NCBI GenBank assembly: GCA_958452575.1
Contig: CAUDUM010000002.1
Span: forward strand, 62,001-126,000
Length of the DNA: 64,000 nucleotides
Source: an uncultured Eggerthellaceae bacterium
GTDB lineage: Bacteria > Actinomycetota > Coriobacteriia > Coriobacteriales > Eggerthellaceae
Direction of reading: 5' to 3'
Shown here: piece by piece, positions 59,337 to 64,000 of the stretch
Layout: every line of letters starts with the position of its first letter
How positions within the stretch are numbered: the stretch's first letter is position 1
Program-made: the position numbers and the translations under genes
The notes under the pieces: model-generated
The model's database searches: none
Told to the model about the DNA's origin: nothing
What the model saw: only the letters and a program-made list of their open reading frames with translations

Positions 59337-59647
59337 CAGCGATCGCCCCCCTCTCCCAAAATCGAGGGGATCAGGAAGCTGCCGTCCTGTTGGCGCGGCG
59401 CGTTGGAGAGCGCCTCCTCCTGCGTGAACGACGGCTGCTCCACATCCTCGCGCATCACGTTGGACAGGCTTCCGATGGGATGGAACGTGGGCTCCACCCC
59501 CTCGAGATCGAATTCGGTGATGGGCTTGAGCGTGTCGATGATGCTGTTCAGATCGACGGTCATCTGGGTGAGCTCCTGCTCATCCAGGCCGATACGCGCG
59601 TACGCCGCCATGCCGCGCACGTCGTCTTCGGAAAGATGCTGGGTCAT
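59336..59647 (-). CDS. gatC: Aspartyl/glutamyl-tRNA amidotransferase subunit C
   Basis: A 103-residue helical belt protein. VRGMAAYARIGLDEQELTQMTVDLNSIIDTLKPITEFDLEGVEPTFHPI and REDV..QEEALSNAPRQQDGSFLIPSIL match GatC. It starts at ATG 59647 (AAAGGAA upstream). A TTGACG (minus strand, ~59706-59701) upstream is a likely -35 for the gatCAB operon. The -10 is poorly defined. Confidence 0.96.
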   Translation of the reverse strand: MTQHLSEDDVRGMAAYARIGLDEQELTQMTVDLNSIIDTLKPITEFDLEGVEPTFHPIGSLSNVMREDVEQPSFTQEEALSNAPRQQDGSFLIPSILGEGGDR

Positions 59648-59755
59648 TGGGGTTCCTTTGCTCCCTTCGGGGCGCATCCGTATTCGGAAACGCGCGACCA
59701 CGTCAACCCGCATATGATAGCAAACGGAGGCTTGCCCCACGTATCGTCGGGCGCG

Positions 59756-60436
59756 CTATTCGGTTAAAACCTTATTTCGCGCAGGCACGGGCCCCAAGAA
59801 CAGCGGAACAGCGACGCGCGTGTAGATGGCCAGCCACGCAAGCGACACGCAGAAGCCGGCCAGCACGTCGGAGGCGTAGTGGACGCCCAGGTAGATGCGG
59901 CTCACGCCCACGAGCACGATAACGAGCCCGAACGCGACGGAGCAGCCGATGCGGGTGGCACGGTCGGATTCGTAATGCCACACCATCCATACCAGCAGAC
60001 CGAAGAACGCCATAGCCACCATCGAGTGGCCCGAGGGGAAGCTGAAACCCTGCTCGATGGCCAGCTGGAAGCCGTCGGGGCGCGGACGCTGGACGATGGC
60101 CTTGAGCGTCTGGTTGAGCAGGAACACGAGCACGAGGTTGGCCGCGGCGCAGGCACCCGGACGCTTACCCGGCGCAAATGCAACGATGACCAGCAGGAAC
60201 ACGATAAGCGACACCGGAGTCGCAAGAGCCGAGACCGCCTCCATGACGGGCGTGAGCCAGTCCGCGCGCAGCCGCTCGACGATGAGCGCGTAGGCGGCAC
60301 GGTCCAGACGTCCGAACTCGCCTTCAAGCACGTCTTCGAGCAGCGCCACGAACACGATCGCGCACACCGCCAGGATGACGAGCCGCTTGTTCGCAGCGAT
60401 GAGCCGCACAAGCTTGCCGCCGATGCCCTGCTGCAT
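59756..60436 (-). CDS. PAP2-family membrane phosphatase
   Basis: About 226 residues with six membrane helices. The three phosphatase motifs are present: KAIVQRPRP (K-x6-RP), FPSGHS and SRIYLGVHYASDVLAG. Such enzymes dephosphorylate undecaprenyl pyrophosphate or phosphatidic acid/PGP at the outer face of the membrane. The ATG at 60436 with AAGGGG upstream is preferred to the ATG at 60454. An upstream frame extends further without a site. Confidence 0.9.
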   Translation of the reverse strand: MQQGIGGKLVRLIAANKRLVILAVCAIVFVALLEDVLEGEFGRLDRAAYALIVERLRADWLTPVMEAVSALATPVSLIVFLLVIVAFAPGKRPGACAAANLVLVFLLNQTLKAIVQRPRPDGFQLAIEQGFSFPSGHSMVAMAFFGLLVWMVWHYESDRATRIGCSVAFGLVIVLVGVSRIYLGVHYASDVLAGFCVSLAWLAIYTRVAVPLFLGPVPARNKVLTE

Positions 60437-60541
60437 ACCCTGCGCCCCTTCCATCTTGTCCCAAACGTCCTCGCAAAGCGTGCTACAGCATACCACGCCG
60501 ACCCCTCCGGCACGTTGCAGCGACGACCCCCCCCCGTGCTA

Positions 60542-60575
60542 GAATGCGAAAAGGGGCAGTTGTTTTTTCGCATTC
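60542..60575. repeat. Perfect inverted repeat GAATGCGAAAA just upstream of the DUF1648 gene
   Basis: GAATGCGAAAA (60542-60552) and TTTTCGCATTC (60565-60575) flank 12 bases. The repeat ends immediately before the GAGGAGG ribosome site (60577-60583). As RNA it would form a stable hairpin next to the ribosome site; as DNA it is an operator-like dyad. Confidence 0.75.
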
Positions 60576-60588
60576 CGAGGAGGCTTGC

Positions 60589-60957
60589 ATGTGGCGGTTC
60601 GGCGTTCCGGTTCTCATCTTCTTGACGTTGCTGCCAATTGGCGTCTGCGCGATCTGCGCCGCCATCCTTCCCGAGACGGTGCCGCTGCATATGGGAATTG
60701 ACGGCACGGTCGATCGTTGGGGGCCCAAATGGGAGTTTCTCGCCGTCATGGGCGGCACCACGATGTTCGTCGGCGTCCTGTGCACCCTTTGCTACGTGTT
60801 TGCTCCGCAGCTTAAGCGGATGAACCTGCTCAGCGCCCCGAGGAACAACGACGTCGGCATCGCCCGATGGATCCTCATCGGCTCGATGGTCTTCTGCGAC
60901 GCGATCATCATCGGCATCGTCGTCTGGTTCACCTCGATCGCGCTGAGCGCGGTGTAA
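60589..60957 (+). CDS. DUF1648-domain membrane protein
   Basis: 122 residues with three membrane helices. LPETVPLHMGIDGTVDRWGPKWEF (about 28-51) is the DUF1648 loop, shared with SdpI-type immunity and signal-transduction proteins. It starts at ATG 60589 (GAGGAGG at 60577-60583); an in-frame ATG at 60544 lies inside the inverted repeat and has no site. It is monocistronic. It lacks the second SdpI domain, so a stand-alone sensor or immunity role is only a guess. Confidence 0.8.
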   Translation: MWRFGVPVLIFLTLLPIGVCAICAAILPETVPLHMGIDGTVDRWGPKWEFLAVMGGTTMFVGVLCTLCYVFAPQLKRMNLLSAPRNNDVGIARWILIGSMVFCDAIIIGIVVWFTSIALSAV

Positions 60958-61025
60958 CCATCCTGTTCGGCGCACCGACATCCCCATCCAGCCCCATCGT
61001 TACCTTTCCGTCACTTGGGATTCGT

Positions 61026-61054
61026 TGACGCTTGATACCTCGCGTCGTATAGTA
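61026..61054 (+). promoter_or_regulatory. Promoter of the PadR operon
   Basis: TTGACG (61026-61031), 17 bases, TATAGT (61049-61054). The -10 lies inside the first of three tandem 14-bp repeats. Confidence 0.8.
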
Positions 61055-61084
61055 TGTATCGCATAGTATGCGTCGCATAGCATT
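61043..61084. repeat. Three tandem 14-bp operator-like repeats
   Basis: GCGTCGTATAGTAT, GTATCGCATAGTAT and GCGTCGCATAGCAT follow each other without gaps (61043-61056, 61057-61070, 61071-61084). The repeats cover the -10 and likely start site of the PadR operon. Confidence 0.85.
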
Positions 61085-61161
61085 TCGGAGGCGCCGAGGA
61101 TTCGCGACGATCCGTCCGCGCATCGTCCGAAAGCAATCGAGCAAGCGAAAGGAGGTGTTCG

Positions 61162-61476
61162 ATGGATCCCCAATTGAAACGCGGGTTTTTGGAGGTGTGC
61201 GTGCTCGCCTCCATCAGCCAACGCGACTCCTACGGCTACCAGATCGTCAAAGACATGCCCGCAAGCCTGCAGATCACCGAGTCGACGCTGTATCCCCTGC
61301 TCAAAAGGTTGGAGGCGGCAGGCGCGCTAACCACTTACTCGGTGGAGCACAACGGGCGGATGCGCAAGTACTACCGCATCACGCCCGTCGGCTCCGCGCG
61401 CATCGACGAGTTTTTGGCCGAATGGTCGGACATCGAATCCCTATACGAATACGTGAAGCGAGGTGTCGGAAGATGA
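61162..61476 (+). CDS. PadR-family transcriptional regulator
   Basis: A 104-residue winged-helix protein. QLKRGFLEVCVLASISQRDSYGYQIVKDM, then ITESTLYPLLKRLEAAGALTTYSVEHNGRMRKYYRITPVG is the PadR pattern. It is a short PadR (no long C-terminal dimer domain), the type that autorepresses and controls an adjacent envelope operon. AAAGGAGG precedes the ATG. The stop overlaps the next start as ATGA. Confidence 0.95.
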   Translation: MDPQLKRGFLEVCVLASISQRDSYGYQIVKDMPASLQITESTLYPLLKRLEAAGALTTYSVEHNGRMRKYYRITPVGSARIDEFLAEWSDIESLYEYVKRGVGR

Positions 61477-62375
61477 GAAAAGAGGAGTTCCTCGCCGCGT
61501 TGAGAACCGCGTTGGGAAAGCTTCCCGAACAGGAGATCCTCGCATCGCTGGATTTCTATGCGGAGATGATCGACGACCGCATGGAAGACGGTGCGACCGA
61601 GGAGGAGGCAGTCGCTGCACTGGGCGACGTGAACAGCATCGCGGCGCAGATCATCGCCGAGGTGCCGCCCATTCCCAAGGCGGTCGCCAAGATGAAGACG
61701 TCGAGCCGCACCGCCAACATCGTGCTGGCGATCGTGCTCTCCCCCATCTGGATTCCGCTGACATTCGCCTTTGCGCTGTGCGTCGCGGCGATCTACCTGA
61801 GCCTTTGGGCGGTCATCATCGGGCTGTGGCTCTGCGTCGCCTGCCTGATCCTGTGCGGACCCGTCGGCATCGTGGGATTGATCTATTGTCTGGGAACCGG
61901 GTTCCCCCTGACCGGCGCGTGGACGTTCGGCTGCGGGCTTGCCGCTTGCGGCTTGGGCTTGTTCGCACTGGTGGGCGTGAAAGCGGTCAGCAACGGACTC
62001 GTCCAGCTCACCAGCATGTTCGCCAACAAGGTCAAGAGCCTGTTCGTGCGCAAGGTTCGCGAAGCAGACCTCAAGGAGAAAGCCGCTGAAGCAGGCGGCG
62101 CGGCAAAGGAGAAGGCGGTCGCTGCAGCAAGCTACGTCAAAGACAAGGCGGCGTCAGCGACGGAAAGCGCCCGCGCGGCAATCCACGAGGCGACGGCCCC
62201 AAAATCCAACCCAACCAATGCCGCGCCCGTTCCGCCTCCGGGATACGTGATGACGCAGAACAGCAACCCGTCTTCGCCATCCCAAGATTCGACCGAATCC
62301 GCGCCGTGCGAGCAGCCCGAGCTCGCAGCACCATCCGCCCGACCGGAAGGAGGCAGCCATGACGACCGCGCGTAA
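61473..62375 (+). CDS. DUF1700 (HAAS-type) membrane protein
   Basis: 300 residues. MRKEEFLAALRTALGKLPEQEILASLDFYAEMIDDRMEDGATEEEAVAALG is the HAAS/DUF1700 domain commonly cotranscribed with PadR. Four membrane helices (~95-190) follow, including two Cys/Gly-rich ones. The tail has an Ala/Lys coiled coil and a Pro/Ser-rich end. It is translationally coupled to padR, and its 3' end overlaps the DUF4097 start by 17 bases. Confidence 0.88.
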   Translation: MRKEEFLAALRTALGKLPEQEILASLDFYAEMIDDRMEDGATEEEAVAALGDVNSIAAQIIAEVPPIPKAVAKMKTSSRTANIVLAIVLSPIWIPLTFAFALCVAAIYLSLWAVIIGLWLCVACLILCGPVGIVGLIYCLGTGFPLTGAWTFGCGLAACGLGLFALVGVKAVSNGLVQLTSMFANKVKSLFVRKVREADLKEKAAEAGGAAKEKAVAAASYVKDKAASATESARAAIHEATAPKSNPTNAAPVPPPGYVMTQNSNPSSPSQDSTESAPCEQPELAAPSARPEGGSHDDRA

Positions 62376-63378
62376 AGTCCTGCTTATCGTCGCCACCGTG
62401 CTCGTGGTGACGGGTGCCATCATCGCCGGCAGCGCTTTCGCGCTGGCGGGCGGCGACATGCAAAACCTTTCCAACGACGATCGCGCCTGGACAAGGAAAA
62501 CGCAGGAGATTCCGGCGGAGGACGTTGCCGCGATAACGTCCATCGAGGCGCACGACGATACGGAGGCGGTCCGCATCGAAGGATACGATGGCGATTCGAT
62601 CCGCATCGAGTACTGGGAGCATCAGCGGCGAGGCGTGAGCATCTCGCAGGATGGCAACACGCTATCCGTAGGCAGCAGCACTGCCGCAGGACCCTTCATC
62701 GGCATCCTCGCTTCGCAGCCTGAAGACCACTCCACCTGCGTATACGTCCCGCATGATTTCGAGGGCAGCGTCTTCGCTTCAGCAGAAAGCGAGAATGCGA
62801 GCATCGTGGGATTCGACCACCTGGATGATGCGGTCGTCGAAACGGACGGAGGGTTCGCCATCGCAGACAGCTTCGCCGCGAAATCGGCGCGTCTGGAGAG
62901 CTCGAACGGCGGCGTTCAGTGCAACATCGTCACCGTCGATGGGACCCTGCAGGCGAATGCGACGGGTGGCGGCGATATCGTTATGGACTCGGTCCTCGCC
63001 GACGTCGTGCGCGCCGAGACGACCAACGGATACATCTCGATGGCGCAAACGTCAGCGCATTCCTCGCTGCAAGCTGCCTCGAAGGACGGATACGTCAACC
63101 TGCACTACACGGACGCGCCTGAAACGATCGTGACCTCCGACAATGGCGACGCGACGCTTGCGATGCCCGGGAGTCGGATGGACTACCGCATCGACGCGCG
63201 TGCAGACAACGGCGTCGTCACAGGCCAAGCCGGCTCTTCGCTCGACGCATCGGCGGCACGCGCCATTGCGGTTGCCACCGCGAACGGAAACGTGTCGCTT
63301 TCGTTCGACATGCTTGATCTCACCGAGCCCGGCACGGTGTACCAAGGGGAAGCGCTGGAGCAGATCCTCGCAAGGTGA
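62359..63378 (+). CDS. DUF4097-family membrane-anchored surface protein
   Basis: 339 residues. An N-terminal anchor (VLLIVATVLVVTGAIIAGSAFALAGG, residues 7-32) leads to an extracellular beta-repeat domain rich in short GxI/V-turns (ARLESSNGGVQCNIVTVDGTLQANATGGGDIVMDSVLADVVRAETTNGYI), the DUF4097 adhesin-like solenoid. It completes the PadR-DUF1700-DUF4097 operon, a gene set associated with envelope-stress responses in Gram-positives. GGAAGGAGG precedes the ATG. The stop lies three bases from the convergent recQ stop. Confidence 0.88.
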   Translation: MTTARKVLLIVATVLVVTGAIIAGSAFALAGGDMQNLSNDDRAWTRKTQEIPAEDVAAITSIEAHDDTEAVRIEGYDGDSIRIEYWEHQRRGVSISQDGNTLSVGSSTAAGPFIGILASQPEDHSTCVYVPHDFEGSVFASAESENASIVGFDHLDDAVVETDGGFAIADSFAAKSARLESSNGGVQCNIVTVDGTLQANATGGGDIVMDSVLADVVRAETTNGYISMAQTSAHSSLQAASKDGYVNLHYTDAPETIVTSDNGDATLAMPGSRMDYRIDARADNGVVTGQAGSSLDASAARAIAVATANGNVSLSFDMLDLTEPGTVYQGEALEQILAR

Positions 63379-63381
63379 TAG

Positions 63382-64000
63382 CTAGGCTTCCTTGCCGACG
63401 TCGGTCAGATGCTCTGCGATTTCGGCAAGGAACGCCTCGCCGTAGCGGGCGAGCTTCTTTTCGCCGACGCCCGACACGTCGAGGAACTCGTCGGGCGTGC
63501 GGGGCAGCTTGGCGCACATGTCACGCAGCGCCGCATCCGAGAACACGATGTAGGGCGGCACCTCCGCCGCATCGGCGATGCGCTTGCGCAGCGCGCGCAG
63601 CCGCTCGAACAGCGCGACGTCGTAGGAACCGTCGCCCGCCTCAGAGCCCGACGAGCCGATCGCCACGCCCGCCGCAGCAGAACCCCTGCCCTTGGGCGGC
63701 TTGCGCGCGACGCGTTTCACCCTCAGCTCGAAGTCGTCGCGCCCCGCCTCGCGGAAACGCGGCCCCAGCCCCACCAGAGGGAATTTCCCTTCCGTGATCT
63801 CCAGGTACCCTTGCGACGCCAACAGCTCGATGACCTCTTTGACCTGCTCCCTCGACGCATCCGTCACACCGTAGTTCCGAGCTTTGTCCAGCCCGAACTC
63901 AAGCAGCTTCTCGGGTTTCGCTCCGCGCAGCACGTCGGCGACCATCCCCTTGCCAAAACGCCCGCGCAGCTCGTGCACGCAGCGGATGACCGACCGCGCA
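63382..64000 (-). CDS. recQ: ATP-dependent DNA helicase RecQ, C-terminal part (5' end outside window)
   Basis: The frame stays open to the window edge (SVIRCVHELRGRFGKGMVADVLRGA), so about 206 residues are seen. They contain the winged-helix RQC domain (GMVADVLRGAKPEKLLEFGLDKARNYGV...LLASQGYLEI) and, after a Gly/Ser-rich linker, the HRDC domain (LFERLRALRKRIADAAEVPPYIVFSDAALRDMCAKLPRTPDEFLDVSGVGEKKLARYGEAFL). The helicase motor lies beyond the window. It is convergent with the DUF4097 gene with no terminator between. Confidence 0.95.
   Translation of the reverse strand, partial: ARSVIRCVHELRGRFGKGMVADVLRGAKPEKLLEFGLDKARNYGVTDASREQVKEVIELLASQGYLEITEGKFPLVGLGPRFREAGRDDFELRVKRVARKPPKGRGSAAAGVAIGSSGSEAGDGSYDVALFERLRALRKRIADAAEVPPYIVFSDAALRDMCAKLPRTPDEFLDVSGVGEKKLARYGEAFLAEIAEHLTDVGKEA

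Overview
The window is a GC-rich, gene-dense bacterial chromosome segment. It fits an anaerobic Coriobacteriia actinobacterium, most likely of the Eggerthellaceae. The evidence is indirect: a class III (oxygen-sensitive) ribonucleotide reductase with its activase, a desulfoferrodoxin-type superoxide reductase, corrinoid methyltransferases with a reductive activase, a rho gene with an actinobacterial-style long N-terminal region, and strong Shine-Dalgarno sites with frequent GTG starts. No aerobic respiratory gene, phage, insertion sequence, CRISPR array, tRNA or rRNA was recognised. Species assignment is inference.

Layout. 1-4.5 kb: end of an Elp3-like gene, two DMT-family exporters, a SpoU-type RNA methylase and a LysR regulator facing the second exporter. 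4.6-10.1 kb: bL31 with a long charged tail and a structured leader, a rhamnulose-1-phosphate aldolase homolog, superoxide reductase, lgt and a sodium-coupled (NSS) transporter. 10.4-14 kb: murA, an LCP-family cell-wall ligase, a NifU-type Fe-S scaffold and a Cys-rich protein. 14.3-16 kb: rpsB-tsf. 16.4-19.7 kb: nrdD-nrdG with tandem NrdR boxes. 20-29 kb: an MFS drug exporter, a long pyrimidine-rich tract, then an operon of a small membrane protein, a P1B-like ATPase, a fused CydDC-like double ABC exporter and a DUF454 protein. 29-38 kb: engB, a CmpB-like membrane protein, rnhA, metG, sppA, and transaldolase-rho with AT-hook-like repeats in Rho.

39.5-47.6 kb carries histidine biosynthesis on the minus strand (hisZ-hisG fusion, hisD, hisC, hisB, hisH, hisA, hisF and, after an inserted guanidinium exporter, hisI). 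That exporter has its own guanidine-III riboswitch. No hisE is present.

48.9-55.7 kb is the most distinctive block, a self-contained corrinoid methyl-transfer cassette. A PucR-type regulator, a DUF2284 metal-binding protein and a RACo-type reductive activase run leftward. A corrinoid protein and two different UroD-family methyltransferases run rightward. A corrinoid adenosyltransferase and gatCAB follow. The rest holds a PAP2 phosphatase, a DUF1648 protein behind a perfect inverted repeat, a PadR/DUF1700/DUF4097 envelope-stress-like operon behind three tandem 14-bp operators, and the end of recQ.

Several intergenic repeat families stand out. One is a near-identical long hairpin/terminator element present twice, whose boundary motifs recur with different interiors at other 3' ends. 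Another is a CTAATCG/CGATTAG palindrome family. A third group is AATGCGA inverted repeats.
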